DNA of 64,000 nucleotides from Aestuariimicrobium kwangyangense DSM 21549 (GTDB lineage: Bacteria; Actinomycetota; Actinomycetes; Propionibacteriales; Propionibacteriaceae), in assembly GCF_000421525.1 (NCBI RefSeq), contig NZ_ATXE01000004.1, forward strand, positions 284,043-348,042, written 5' to 3'. Under the pieces are notes generated by a model. The model worked only from the letters and a program-made list of their open reading frames with translations, did no database searches and was not told the DNA's origin. Positions 39,434-49,000 of the stretch are shown in pieces; position 1 is the stretch's first letter, and every line of letters begins with the position of its first letter. Made by a program: the position numbers and the translations under genes.

Positions 39434-40792
39434 ATGCCAACAGCAGTCCAGCCAACACCACTCCAGCCAGAATCCGTCCAGCCAGCACCCGTCCAGCCAG
39501 CATCCTCGCCAACAGGCGGGTCGTCCTGGGCGAGGCACCGCACCCGCCTCGCACCCCTGCTCGCCCTTGCCGCCGCTGCGGTCGGCTCGATCGCGGTCGC
39601 GACCCCCGCCCACGCAGTCGGGGTGGAGGGCCCCTTCATCTCGTTCGGCTACGCCAGGACCTTCCAGGGCATCCAGGTGCAGGCCACGATGCCGCAGCCC
39701 GCCGGCGAGTCAGGCGTCTGGGAGACCTCGGTGAAGGTCTGCAACCACAGCGTGGGTTCCATACCGGTCGGACCCGAGAACTTCTCCTTCTCCCGCGATG
39801 CCAACATCTCCTACTACTTCGCCAAGCGGGACACCCCGGTGCACGCCCCGCTCCCCTCGGTGCAGCTGGCCCCCACAGCGTGCGTGTCGGGAGCGCTCGC
39901 GACCGCTGCGTTCCAGCCCTACCAACTCGCATTCCACCAGCACAAGCTGGGCTTGAACGTCGACATCGTCCCCGCGACCGAGTTCGAGGGCACCTACGAA
40001 CCGACGCGCTTCCCCCAGGCGATCGGCGCCACCTTCCACCCGAACGACTACGTCGGGGACCACGCAGCCGACGTGTACGCACTCACTGCGACCGGTGGCA
40101 TCAATCTGTACCGCCCCACGTCGACGGGCCTGACCCTGCAGCGGTCCGTGTACACCCCGATCGCCAGCGTGGTCGTCAACGGGCGCATCACCAAGGCGGT
40201 GGATCTCGATTCCAACGGCATGACCGACCTCATCGTCGGCACCGTCGACGGACGACTGTTGGTGCTCCGCGCGATGGAGGGTGGCCGACTCGGTGTCCCC
40301 TATGAGATCGGCCGAGGCTGGGCCTCCACCTCCTTGGTCACCATCCTTCCCGGCAATGACAGCACTCGACAGACGTTCCTGTTCGCCCGAACCAAGTCCG
40401 GTGACCTGATGCGCTACCGCCTGACCGAACGAGGACTCGAGTGGCCGCGGAAGGTCGGAACGGGGTGGGGCGCCATGACCCAGATGCTCGGTGTCGGAGA
40501 CGTGACCGGCGACGGGGATCCCGATCTGATCGCTGTTCGCGCCGACGGCACGCTGTATCGCTACCAGGTCGACTCGAACGGGCAGATCACCTCCGCAGCC
40601 CGTATCGGTGGCGGCTGGCAGTCGATGCGTCTCGCCACCTCTCCCGGCGACATCAACCTCAACGGCAAGGGCGACATCCTCGCCGTGCGCTCTGACGGGA
40701 CGCTGTACGCCTATCTGGGCTGGGGCAACGGGACCTTCACCGTGGGCAAGAAGATCGGCCAGAACTGGCAGTCCGTCTCCTCCCTCGCCTGA
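39434..40792 (+). CDS. Secreted FG-GAP/VCBS repeat protein, copy 1
   Basis: A 452-residue exported protein. A Val-Gln-Pro repeat leader (residues 1-28) precedes a signal peptide with RHRTRLAPLLALAAAAVG and a cleavage-like AHA-VG near residue 61. A beta-rich N-terminal domain follows (about 65-180, two Cys near 107 and 150). The second half has FG-GAP-type repeats with Asp-rich calcium loops (DLDSNGMTD, DVTGDGDPD, DINLNGKGD). The ATG has CCAGGAG upstream. It is paralogous to 43716-44978, and the pair flanks an ABC-2 operon. Function is unknown. Confidence 0.85.
   Translation: MPTAVQPTPLQPESVQPAPVQPASSPTGGSSWARHRTRLAPLLALAAAAVGSIAVATPAHAVGVEGPFISFGYARTFQGIQVQATMPQPAGESGVWETSVKVCNHSVGSIPVGPENFSFSRDANISYYFAKRDTPVHAPLPSVQLAPTACVSGALATAAFQPYQLAFHQHKLGLNVDIVPATEFEGTYEPTRFPQAIGATFHPNDYVGDHAADVYALTATGGINLYRPTSTGLTLQRSVYTPIASVVVNGRITKAVDLDSNGMTDLIVGTVDGRLLVLRAMEGGRLGVPYEIGRGWASTSLVTILPGNDSTRQTFLFARTKSGDLMRYRLTERGLEWPRKVGTGWGAMTQMLGVGDVTGDGDPDLIAVRADGTLYRYQVDSNGQITSAARIGGGWQSMRLATSPGDINLNGKGDILAVRSDGTLYAYLGWGNGTFTVGKKIGQNWQSVSSLA
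39446..39505. repeat. Four 15-bp tandem units in the FG-GAP leader
   Basis: Degenerate 15-base units of the type GTCCAGCCAGCACCC encode VQPTP, LQPES, VQPAP and VQPAS, placed before the signal peptide. Confidence 0.85.
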
Positions 40793-40981
40793 GTGCGTCA
40801 GCGCCCCCGGACGCGTTCATTCGCGGGCCTCGTGAAGCTGCCCGACCGATGCGACGGCACCGGTCGGGCAGGTGGCTTCTCGTGAACCACTGGTATCTGC
40901 GAGGTCGTCCTGAGAGGGTGTGCTGACGCAGGCATCCTCCGTCCGGGGGAGCTGGACGTGGCGTTCGCAGAGAGGCGGCCC

Positions 40982-41983
40982 ATGAGCACGATCACCGTGC
41001 GAGACCTGCGCAAGACCTATGTGGTGCCGGTGCGCGAGGGTGGGGTGAAGGCGGCCCTGGGTGCCCTCGTCCGCCGGCGCACGCGTGAGGTGGAGGCGGT
41101 TCAACGGATCAGCTTCGACATCGCCGAGGGAGAGGTGGTCGGCTTCCTGGGCCCGAACGGGGCCGGCAAGACCACCACGCTGAAGATGCTGGCCGGGTTG
41201 CTGCACCCCACCTCGGGGGAGGCCTCGGTCGGTGGGCACGTGCCGTGGCGCCGGGACCACGGATACCTGCGCAGCATGGCCCTGATCATGGGACAGCGCA
41301 ACCAGCTGCAGTGGGACATCCCGGTGATCGACAGCTATCGGCTCAACCGCGCGGTGTACCGCATCGCCGACGCCGACTTCTCCTCACGTCTCGACGAACT
41401 CACCGACCTGCTCGACCTCGGCTCGCTGCTCGACAAGCCGGTGCGCAACCTCTCACTGGGGGAGCGCATGAAGTGCGAGGTCGCGGGGTCGCTGTTGCAC
41501 CAGCCCATGACCGTCTTCCTCGACGAGCCCACCATCGGGCTCGACGTGGCCATGCAGCGCCGCATCCGGTCGTTCATCGCCGAGTACAACCGGCGCACCG
41601 GCGCGTCGGTGATGCTGACCAGCCACTACATGGGAGATGTCGAGGCCCTCTGCCAGCGGGTGATCGTGATCCACCACGGCCGGCTGCTGCACGACGGTGA
41701 CCTGGCGGGACTGGTTCGGACCTTCTCGGCCACGAAGACGATCACCGTCGAGTTCGACGCCGACGCCGACGTCGCGGCTGACCTCGGTGGCCTGCGTGAC
41801 CACGACGACGTCACCATCACCGACCAGTCGGCACACGGGTTGACCGTCGAGGTGCCCAAGGATCGCGCCCCGCAGGTGGCGGCCCGGATGCTGTCGACGC
41901 TGCCGGTGGCAGACCTGACGGTGGAGGAGCCACCCATCGAGGGTGTCATCGAGCGCGTCTTCACGAGTCAGGACGAGGCGTGA
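40982..41983 (+). CDS. ABC-2 type exporter ATP-binding protein
   Basis: A 333-residue ATPase. Walker A GPNGAGKTTTLKMLAGLL is near 59-76, signature NLSLGERMKCE near 158, Walker B VFLDEPTIGLD near 180, and H-loop LTSHYMGDVEAL near 215. The upstream insert after the first strand and the QRNQLQWDIPVIDSYRLNR Q-loop region fit the DUF990-permease partner group. A C-terminal domain (about 245-333) is present. ATG 40982 follows GAGAGGCGG; a GTG at 40958 is possible. Confidence 0.92.
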   Translation: MSTITVRDLRKTYVVPVREGGVKAALGALVRRRTREVEAVQRISFDIAEGEVVGFLGPNGAGKTTTLKMLAGLLHPTSGEASVGGHVPWRRDHGYLRSMALIMGQRNQLQWDIPVIDSYRLNRAVYRIADADFSSRLDELTDLLDLGSLLDKPVRNLSLGERMKCEVAGSLLHQPMTVFLDEPTIGLDVAMQRRIRSFIAEYNRRTGASVMLTSHYMGDVEALCQRVIVIHHGRLLHDGDLAGLVRTFSATKTITVEFDADADVAADLGGLRDHDDVTITDQSAHGLTVEVPKDRAPQVAARMLSTLPVADLTVEEPPIEGVIERVFTSQDEA

Positions 41984-42834
41984 GCACCGGCCTGGGACTG
42001 CCAGCCGGGCGGCTCGCCCCCCGAGGTGGCTGGTCGTTCTTCTGGCAGATGTACCGGGGTCAGTTCGCCACGGCCCTGGCCACCCAGGTCGCCTACCGGG
42101 GAGCGACCCTGATCTGGGTGTTCACCTCGATCGTGCACCCGCTGGTCTCGATCGTGGTGTGGCGGTCCGTGGCGGGTGGCGGCCGGGTCGCCGGTTACGA
42201 CGCCAGCGGCTTCGTCACCTACTTCGCCCTCGAGATGGTCGTCAACCACGTGACCTTCGTGTGGATCATGTGGGAGATGGAGTGGCGCATCCGCACGGGC
42301 GCCTACTCACCGCTGCTGGTGCGCCCGGTGCACCCGATCCACACCGACATCTGCCAGAACCTGGCCTACAAACTGCTCGGGCTGGTCGGCATCCTGCCCG
42401 CCGCCGTCCTGCTGGTGCTGCTGTTCGGTGGCGACCTCTCGGTGTTCACCACCGGGTCGGTGCTGGCCGGGCTGCTGGCGACCGCACTCGCGATGGTGCT
42501 GCGGTTCATGGTCGAGTGGACGTTGTCGCTGGCGGCCTTCTGGGTGACCAAGGTGTCGGCCATCAATTCCGTCTACTTCTCGCTGATCGCCTTCCTGGGC
42601 GGTGGCTTCGCACCCCTGGCCGTGCTGCCCGGGGCCGCGCAGACGCTGGCCTGGTGGACCCCCTTCCCGTGGGGCAACATCGCCTGGGTCAACCAGGTGG
42701 TCACCGGTCGTGCGGTCGGCGTCGACCTGGTGCGGGGTTACCTCGCCCAACTGGCGTGGATCGCGGTGGCGTTGGTGGTGCTGAAACTGGTGTGGGCGCG
42801 AGCCGTCCGCACCTACTCGGCGGTCGGCTCATGA
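41980..42834 (+). CDS. ABC-2 (DUF990-type) permease, first subunit
   Basis: A 284-residue protein with six predicted membrane helices (about 36-58, 76-100, 122-140, 150-175, 180-205 and 250-270). GTG overlaps the ATPase stop. The motif GAYSPLLVRPVHPIHTDI is typical of this permease family. With the next gene it likely forms a heterodimeric export pore. Confidence 0.85.
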   Translation: MSTGLGLPAGRLAPRGGWSFFWQMYRGQFATALATQVAYRGATLIWVFTSIVHPLVSIVVWRSVAGGGRVAGYDASGFVTYFALEMVVNHVTFVWIMWEMEWRIRTGAYSPLLVRPVHPIHTDICQNLAYKLLGLVGILPAAVLLVLLFGGDLSVFTTGSVLAGLLATALAMVLRFMVEWTLSLAAFWVTKVSAINSVYFSLIAFLGGGFAPLAVLPGAAQTLAWWTPFPWGNIAWVNQVVTGRAVGVDLVRGYLAQLAWIAVALVVLKLVWARAVRTYSAVGS

Positions 42835-43643
42835 AGGGGGTGGTGAATGCCGTGCGGCACCATCTGGCCGTGGTCGGCTCCTACCTCAGGGTGGGGCTGC
42901 TCAACTTCGTGCAGTACCGCACCGACTTCGCCGTCGCCGTGGCGAATGCGCTGGTCGGGCTGGTCACGCAGGTGATCGGCCTGGCGGTCATCTTCGGCCA
43001 GACCACACAACTCAACGGGTGGGACCACTCGGGGCTGCTGGTGCTGGTCGGCGTCTTCTTCATCTGTTCGGGACTGCTCGGGCTGGTGATCCGACCATCG
43101 ATGCAGACGCTGATGGAGGCGATCAGGCTCGGCACCTTCGACTTCACGCTCACCAAGCCCGCCGACTCCCAGGTGTTGGCCAGCGTGCAGACGGTCGCAC
43201 CGCAGGCGGCGACCGACCTGCTGGTCGGCGTGGGCGTCATCGCCTGGACTCTGGTCTCCGACGGCCAGGGACTGCACCCCTGGCAGGTGGGTGCCTTCCT
43301 GGTCGCCCTGGCTTGCGGGCTGGCGATCATCTACAGCTTCCTGCTGATGCTGTCGACGTTCAGCTTCTGGTTCGTCAAGCTCGACAACATCCTGGTCGTC
43401 TTCGAGGGCCTGTTCCAGTCGGCGGGTCGCTGGCCCGTGAGCATCTTCCCGCCATGGCTGCGCCTGGTGCTGACGTTCGTGGTGCCGGTCTCGTTCGCGG
43501 TGACGGTGCCGGCCCAGGCCATCGTCCTCGGGGTCGACGGGGCCACCCTGGCGGCCGCAGTGGGGGTCGCCGTGCTCTTCCTGACCGGCTCGCGGTTGTT
43601 CTGGCGGCACGCCCTGCGCCACTACACCGGAGCCTCCGCCTGA
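42831..43643 (+). CDS. ABC-2 (DUF990-type) permease, second subunit
   Basis: A 270-residue protein with six helices (about 17-40, 46-65, 72-90, 120-140, 150-175 and 205-250). The LGTFDFTLTKPADSQVLASV stretch is the counterpart of the first subunit's loop. ATG overlaps the previous stop (ATGA). A cyanobacterial member of the DUF990 group has been linked to viologen export. The substrate here is unknown. Confidence 0.85.
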   Translation: MKGVVNAVRHHLAVVGSYLRVGLLNFVQYRTDFAVAVANALVGLVTQVIGLAVIFGQTTQLNGWDHSGLLVLVGVFFICSGLLGLVIRPSMQTLMEAIRLGTFDFTLTKPADSQVLASVQTVAPQAATDLLVGVGVIAWTLVSDGQGLHPWQVGAFLVALACGLAIIYSFLLMLSTFSFWFVKLDNILVVFEGLFQSAGRWPVSIFPPWLRLVLTFVVPVSFAVTVPAQAIVLGVDGATLAAAVGVAVLFLTGSRLFWRHALRHYTGASA

Positions 43644-43715
43644 GGTCGAGACCTCACCCCCGGAGTTTCGGGTCTGGGGACCCTCGCGTGGCAGGATGAC
43701 GGCATCCCCCAACCC

Positions 43716-44978
43716 GTGTCGAGGTCTGTCATGTTCTCCACGTTGCGCACCGGCGCCCTCGCTGCGCTCGCCGTCGTCATCACCGCCAGTACCTCCCTGA
43801 TGGGCGCGCTGCCCGCTCGGGCAGAGGCCGTCGGCCCCCAGGTCACCTTCGGTGTCGTGGCCTCGAGCCAGGGCATCGACCTCCAGGTGGGGTACCCCCG
43901 TCAGGTCGACGGGCAGCAGCGATGGGAACTGTCGGTCGCCCTGTGCAACCGGACCACCCGCACCATCCCCGTCGGGCCCGAGACCTTCAGTTGGTCGACC
44001 TCGGCCACCCGCTCCACGTGGTTCACGGTCGGGAGAACCACCCTGGGCCCGGAGCTCGGCAGCTTCCAGTTGAAGCCGGGTGGGTGCGCGTCCGGTGGCC
44101 TGTCGACCACCACCCTTCCCCAGCAGGTGGCCTTCCACGACCTCAAGCAGGGCCTGACCATCGATGTGGTCCAGGCCGGCAAGCCGTCGTACGAGCCCGC
44201 CGCCCGCCCCGTGTCACCCGGCGCGACGGGGGTGCACGGCGACGTGACCGGTGACCGGGTCGCCGACGTCTACGGTCAGCAGGGTTTGCTCACCCAGATC
44301 TACCGCACCGTCCCCGGTCCGGCACTGAGCGGTTGGAGGCTGGGGGGCACCAGTGAGATCGCCTACCGCTGGATCTCGCGCACCCCCGACCTCGACGGCA
44401 ACGGGTATGCCGACCTGGTGGCGTCGACCACTGACGGGCGGATCCTGTACCTGCGGGTGATGGAACAGGGTCGCATCGCGCTGCCCATCGAGATCGGACG
44501 GGGCTGGGCCAGTTCGTCGCTGTTCGCTGTCACCCCCCGCACGGCACCCGGGGCGCCGACCCAGCTGTTCGCCCGGAACAGTTCGGGTCAGCTCTTGCGC
44601 TACTCCCTGTCGGCGCGGGGGCTCACCTCCGGCCGGGTGGTGGGCACCGGATGGAGCGAGATCCGCTCCCTGTTCAGCATCGGTGACCTGACCGGTGACG
44701 GCATCGCGGACCTGCTCGCCGTGAGGAAGGACGGTGGCCTGTTCCGCTACGCCCTCAACGGCACGGGCAGCATCTGGAACTCGGCCAAGGTCGGACGGGG
44801 CTGGGGCGGCATCCGCACGGTCTCCTCCCCGGGAGACCTGAACGGTGACCAGCTCTTCGACATGATCGGCATCGCCTCGGACGGCACCCTGTACGCGTGG
44901 TTCTCACGCGGCAACGGGACCTTCAGCGTCGGTCACAAGATCGGGAAGAACTGGCAAGGGGTCGACGCCCTCTCCTGA
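43716..44978 (+). CDS. Secreted FG-GAP/VCBS repeat protein, copy 2
   Basis: A 420-residue paralogue of the 39434-40792 product. A signal peptide (FSTLRTGALAALAVVITAST, then ARAEA-VG) is followed by the beta-rich domain with the matched Cys pair (ALCNRT, GGCASG). FG-GAP loops then appear (DLDGNGYAD, DLTGDGIAD, DLNGDQLFD). The shared ends KIG-x-NW and GTFSVGHK align closely with the other copy. The GTG at 43716 or the ATG at 43731 could be the start. The two copies bracket the ABC-2 genes on one strand. Confidence 0.82.
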   Translation: MSRSVMFSTLRTGALAALAVVITASTSLMGALPARAEAVGPQVTFGVVASSQGIDLQVGYPRQVDGQQRWELSVALCNRTTRTIPVGPETFSWSTSATRSTWFTVGRTTLGPELGSFQLKPGGCASGGLSTTTLPQQVAFHDLKQGLTIDVVQAGKPSYEPAARPVSPGATGVHGDVTGDRVADVYGQQGLLTQIYRTVPGPALSGWRLGGTSEIAYRWISRTPDLDGNGYADLVASTTDGRILYLRVMEQGRIALPIEIGRGWASSSLFAVTPRTAPGAPTQLFARNSSGQLLRYSLSARGLTSGRVVGTGWSEIRSLFSIGDLTGDGIADLLAVRKDGGLFRYALNGTGSIWNSAKVGRGWGGIRTVSSPGDLNGDQLFDMIGIASDGTLYAWFSRGNGTFSVGHKIGKNWQGVDALS

Positions 44979-44997
44979 GGCCCGCCGGGTCGTCCCC

Positions 44998-45015
44998 GCG
45001 GGGGTCGCCCCCCGC
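44998..45015. terminator. Hairpin between convergent FG-GAP and methyltransferase genes
   Basis: A seven-base stem GCGGGGG / CCCCCGC with a four-base loop sits 20 bases after the FG-GAP stop and 11 before the convergent stop. Confidence 0.6.
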
Positions 45016-45025
45016 CTACGACAAC

Positions 45026-46543
45026 TCACTCCAGGAATCCCTGCTCGACGGCAAGGCGGAATCGGGGAAGCAGGTCGGCCGTGAGGTCGTCCTCGTCGAC
45101 CTCCAGCAGATGGGCCACGGCTGCCAGGATCTGGCCGAGGGTCAGGTCGCCGTCGCTGGCACCGAGCACCGCCGCGAGCGCCGTGTCGCACTCGATGGCC
45201 CGACGCAGCCCACTGGTCTGGCGCAGCACCAGATGTTCGGGACCCTCGGCACCGGGTCGTCCGGTGGTCTCCTCGATGACATCGTCACGCAGCCGCCACG
45301 CCCGGGTCAGGAGCGCTCCGGCGTCGACGCGACTGGCGGTCAGGTCGCTGCTGCGTCGTCCGAGCGCCTGCCCGACGGGCTGTTCGACCTGCCAGGGCCA
45401 CGACTCCACGGTGACGTCGGGTTGCTCGCGACCGCTGAGGGTGAGCGTGATCCAGCCCATCGACACCGATTCGATGCCCAGCTCGCTGAAGTACCCCAGC
45501 CACTCGCGGTACCGCTGCCCGTAGTGGTGGCTGGTCGACAGACCCGCGTCGGCAAGCCAGAGTTCGATGTACTCGAAGAGGTCGAGACGCTCCCGCTCGA
45601 TCACCCACAGGTCTGCACGCGAACCCGCGACCCAGTCGGCGAGGCGTTCGGTGGTGTCGCGGCCGGCCAGGTTGGCCCAGTTGCCGAGCACCTGCAGGCT
45701 GCCGCCCTCGGTGAGGTGGGCGGGTGCCTGCCTGACCACGGCCTCGACCAGGCCGTCGCTGGTGAAGGAGCCCTCGCGGTAGACCAGCCGCTCCCCGGTG
45801 GGTGGGCTCATCACGTACGGAGGGTTGGTGACGATCAGGTCGAACCGCTGCTCGGCGACGGGCTCGTACAGCGACCCCTCCCGCAACTCGACCCGGCTCT
45901 GGTCGAGCCCGGCCAGTTGCATGGTGAGTCGGGCGTGCTGCAGGGCACGAGGGTTGAGGTCGGTGGCGACGACCCGGTCGGCATGGCTGGCGAGGTGGAG
46001 AGACTGCACACCCGAGCCGGTTCCGAGGTCGAGGGCCGTCGCGACCGGTGCGCGGTTGACCAGCTGGGCGAGCGTCGTGCTCGCAGGTGACAGCCCCAGC
46101 ACATAGTCGGGACGCATCGGCGCCACCCGTTGGTCGAGACCGGGATGCAGGTCGGAGACGACCCAACCCGTGGCCCCGTCGTCCGGGCTCGAGAAGGGTC
46201 TGACGTCGACGCCGGCGCGCACCTTGTCGCCGGCTCCGGTGCGCTCCACGATGCCGGCCGCGAGCAGGGCGTCGAACAGCGGTCCGTCGAAGGGTGAGTG
46301 CGCCAACACCTCGGGCAGGGGTTGTTGGAGCACGAAGAGCCGCACCAGGCAGGCCAGTGGGTCGCGGGCGTCGCCGAGGTGGTGCAGGGCAGCCATCGTG
46401 GAGTTGCGCTGCAGTCCCGACTGACCCTCCTCGCCCACTCGCTCGATCACCCGGTCGACGGTGTAGTGCGCCGCCTCGAGTGCGCGACGCAACTGGTCGG
46501 CGCGGTCGTCGGTCAGCAACGGAGGCAGCGAGGGGGTGGCCAT
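45026..46543 (-). CDS. SAM-dependent methyltransferase (HemK/RlmG-like, NPPY)
   Basis: A 505-residue protein. An N-terminal region of about 155 residues lacks a clear fold signature. The SAM site is ALDLGTGSGVQSLHLA near 168-183, with DLNPRAL near 193, and the catalytic motif is IVTNPPYVMS near 233. The C-terminal 200 residues form an extra domain. The NPPY motif implies modification of an amide or exocyclic amino group in protein or RNA. The target is not known. Confidence 0.8.
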   Translation of the reverse strand: MATPSLPPLLTDDRADQLRRALEAAHYTVDRVIERVGEEGQSGLQRNSTMAALHHLGDARDPLACLVRLFVLQQPLPEVLAHSPFDGPLFDALLAAGIVERTGAGDKVRAGVDVRPFSSPDDGATGWVVSDLHPGLDQRVAPMRPDYVLGLSPASTTLAQLVNRAPVATALDLGTGSGVQSLHLASHADRVVATDLNPRALQHARLTMQLAGLDQSRVELREGSLYEPVAEQRFDLIVTNPPYVMSPPTGERLVYREGSFTSDGLVEAVVRQAPAHLTEGGSLQVLGNWANLAGRDTTERLADWVAGSRADLWVIERERLDLFEYIELWLADAGLSTSHHYGQRYREWLGYFSELGIESVSMGWITLTLSGREQPDVTVESWPWQVEQPVGQALGRRSSDLTASRVDAGALLTRAWRLRDDVIEETTGRPGAEGPEHLVLRQTSGLRRAIECDTALAAVLGASDGDLTLGQILAAVAHLLEVDEDDLTADLLPRFRLAVEQGFLE

Positions 46544-46663
46544 GCCCCAAGCATGCCCCCAACGCGCGACCGCTGGTCCAGCCCCGAGCCAGCCCCGGGT
46601 ACGAGCCGACGGTCGGATGGACCTGATGGGGGAACTGTCGTAGGCGTGCGTCATGCTGGAGCG

Positions 46664-48955
46664 GTGGCGATTCCTGAGTGGTTGGGTACCGATGCGCGTG
46701 CCGTCGGTTTCCACCACCGTGCCCCCAGCGTCGGACGAACCACGGACTGGCCGACGTGGCTCCCCGATGACATCCGTTCCTCCATCGAGGCCACCGGCAT
46801 ACCCCGGCCGTGGGCCCACCAGCGTGACCTCGCCGATGCCCTGTTCGCCGGTGACCACGCCGCCATCACCACGTCGACGGCGTCGGGAAAGACCTTGGGC
46901 TACCTGTTGCCGATCCTGGCGGCGACTGCGTCGGGCTCCCCCCTGATCGGGGTGGACGTGCCGGCACGGCGAGGGCAGTTGTTGGCACCCACCCACACCG
47001 CGCTCTACCTCGCCCCGACCAAGGCCTTGGCCCACGACCAGTACCGGGTGGCCCGGTCATTGGCGCCCGCAGGTTTCAAGGTGGGCACTCTCGACGGTGA
47101 CTCCGACGAGGCTGAGCGGCGGTTCGCGCGTGACCATGCCCGCTACGTGCTCACGAATCCCGACATGCTGCACCTGTCGATCCTGCCCAACCATGAGCGC
47201 TACACGAGGTTGCTGGCGAACCTGCGCTACGTCGTGGTCGACGAGGCGCACCGCTACCACGGCACCTTCGGCACCCACGTGGCGCTGGTGCTGAGGCGGT
47301 TGCGTCGGCTGTGCGCCCGCTACGGCGCCCACCCCACGTTCGTCCTGGCCTCAGCCACCCCCACCGACCCCGACCGGTCGGGTGCCACGTTGATCGGCGA
47401 GCCATCGATCACCGTCATCGACGATGACGCCTCCCCTCGTCCGGCCCGTGACGTGGTGCTGTGGCAGCCGACCGGCGCCCCCACCGACGATGCGGCCTGG
47501 CTGCTGGCCAGACTCGTGGACGCCCAGTTGCAGACCATCGCCTTCGTGCCCTCGAGGCGGCTGTCGGAGGTGGTGGCACTGCGAGCCGCCGACCAGGTCA
47601 AGGGCGAGGGACGGGTGGCGAGCTACCGGGCGGGCTACCTGGCCCAGGACCGGCGCGACCTCGAGGCGGGTCTTCAGACGGGTTCCCTGACGGGGGTGGC
47701 CGCCACCAACGCCCTCGAGTTGGGGGTCGATGTCTCAGGAATGGACGCGGTGGTCGTGACGGGCTTCCCCGGGACGCTGGCCGCACTGTGGCAACAGGTC
47801 GGACGAGCCGGTCGTCGCGACCGTGACGGTCTGGCGGTGCTGATCGCCCGCGAGGACCCTCTGGATGCCTACCTGTTCTCCCATCCGGAGCTGATCTTCG
47901 ACGCGCCCGTCGAACGGACCGTGCTGCACGCCGACCATCCGCCCGTCCTGGGCCAACACCTCACCGCGGCTGCCCAGGAGTCGGCGCTGACGAGCGAGGA
48001 CGCCCGCTGGTTCGGCCCCAGCATGGAGCAGTTGGCCGATCAGTTGGCGTCGTTGGGGGCACTGCGCAAACGCCCCACCGGGTGGTACTGGACCCGGCCC
48101 GACCGCGCCGTCGACCACATCGACATCAGGGCCGCCGGCGGGCACGCCGTCGAGATCGTCGACGTCGAGACCGGACGAGTGGTCGGCTCGGTCGACCGTA
48201 CGGCCTCCGACCGCGAGCTGTTCGAGGGTGCCGTCTACCTGCACCAGGGCGACCAGTGGGTGGTGAGCTCCTACGCCCCCGAGGACGGGCAGGCCGTGGT
48301 GCGGCAGGCCCGTCCCGGGTATTCCACCCAGGCCCTGGACAGCTCCGAGGTGGCGATCCGGCGATGGCAGCACACCCGCTCGTTCGGCCCCACCGCGGCC
48401 ACCGTGAACGCGGGCACCGTGTTGATGTCGTCGCAGGTCACGGGCTACCTGCGCCGTGATGAGGTGACGGGACAGGTGTGGGACCAGTCGCCGCTCGACC
48501 TCCCCCGACACTCCTTCCAGACCCGGGCGGTCTGGTTCACCTTCCCCGACGAAGTGGTCGCCGAACTGGGCTTCAACGACCTGCGGCTGGCCTCGGCCCT
48601 GCACGCCGTCGAACACTGCGGGATCGGTCTGCTGCCCATGTTCGCCGCCTGCGACCGGTGGGACCTGGGCGGTCTCTCGACACCCATGCACCCCGACACG
48701 GGAACAGCGACCATCTTCGTCCACGACGGACTTCGCGGAGGCTCGGGTTTCTCCGAACGCGGCTTCGAGACGGCGGAGTCGTGGCTGGAGGCGACGTGGA
48801 ACCGACTGGTGCGGTGCGGGTGCGAGGTGGGTTGTCCCGCCTGTGTGGTCTCACCCAAGTGCGGCAACGCCAATCAGATGCTGGACAAGTCAGCAGCCCG
48901 ACACCTGCTTGAACTCGTGCTGAGCGGCAGCGTGCTCGAGGCACCCACCCACTGA
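46664..48955 (+). CDS. DEAD/DEAH-box helicase with DUF1998 C-terminus
   Basis: A 763-residue SF2 helicase of the YprA/Rv3649 type. Walker A is TSTASGKTLGYLLPIL near 67-82, motif II VVVDEAHRYHG near 192, motif III SATP near 232, and motif VI QQVGRAGRRDRDGLAV near 380. The C-terminal zinc-binding DUF1998 module has four Cys (RCGCEVGCPACVVSPKCGN). The GTG at 46664 follows GCTGGAGC with tight spacing, and GTG 46646 is the alternative. It is divergent from the methyltransferase. Confidence 0.9.
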   Translation: MAIPEWLGTDARAVGFHHRAPSVGRTTDWPTWLPDDIRSSIEATGIPRPWAHQRDLADALFAGDHAAITTSTASGKTLGYLLPILAATASGSPLIGVDVPARRGQLLAPTHTALYLAPTKALAHDQYRVARSLAPAGFKVGTLDGDSDEAERRFARDHARYVLTNPDMLHLSILPNHERYTRLLANLRYVVVDEAHRYHGTFGTHVALVLRRLRRLCARYGAHPTFVLASATPTDPDRSGATLIGEPSITVIDDDASPRPARDVVLWQPTGAPTDDAAWLLARLVDAQLQTIAFVPSRRLSEVVALRAADQVKGEGRVASYRAGYLAQDRRDLEAGLQTGSLTGVAATNALELGVDVSGMDAVVVTGFPGTLAALWQQVGRAGRRDRDGLAVLIAREDPLDAYLFSHPELIFDAPVERTVLHADHPPVLGQHLTAAAQESALTSEDARWFGPSMEQLADQLASLGALRKRPTGWYWTRPDRAVDHIDIRAAGGHAVEIVDVETGRVVGSVDRTASDRELFEGAVYLHQGDQWVVSSYAPEDGQAVVRQARPGYSTQALDSSEVAIRRWQHTRSFGPTAATVNAGTVLMSSQVTGYLRRDEVTGQVWDQSPLDLPRHSFQTRAVWFTFPDEVVAELGFNDLRLASALHAVEHCGIGLLPMFAACDRWDLGGLSTPMHPDTGTATIFVHDGLRGGSGFSERGFETAESWLEATWNRLVRCGCEVGCPACVVSPKCGNANQMLDKSAARHLLELVLSGSVLEAPTH

Positions 48956-49000
48956 CGCTTGGACCCACGGACGGTTTCGGAGGCGTGGAGCTCTCCCGGG

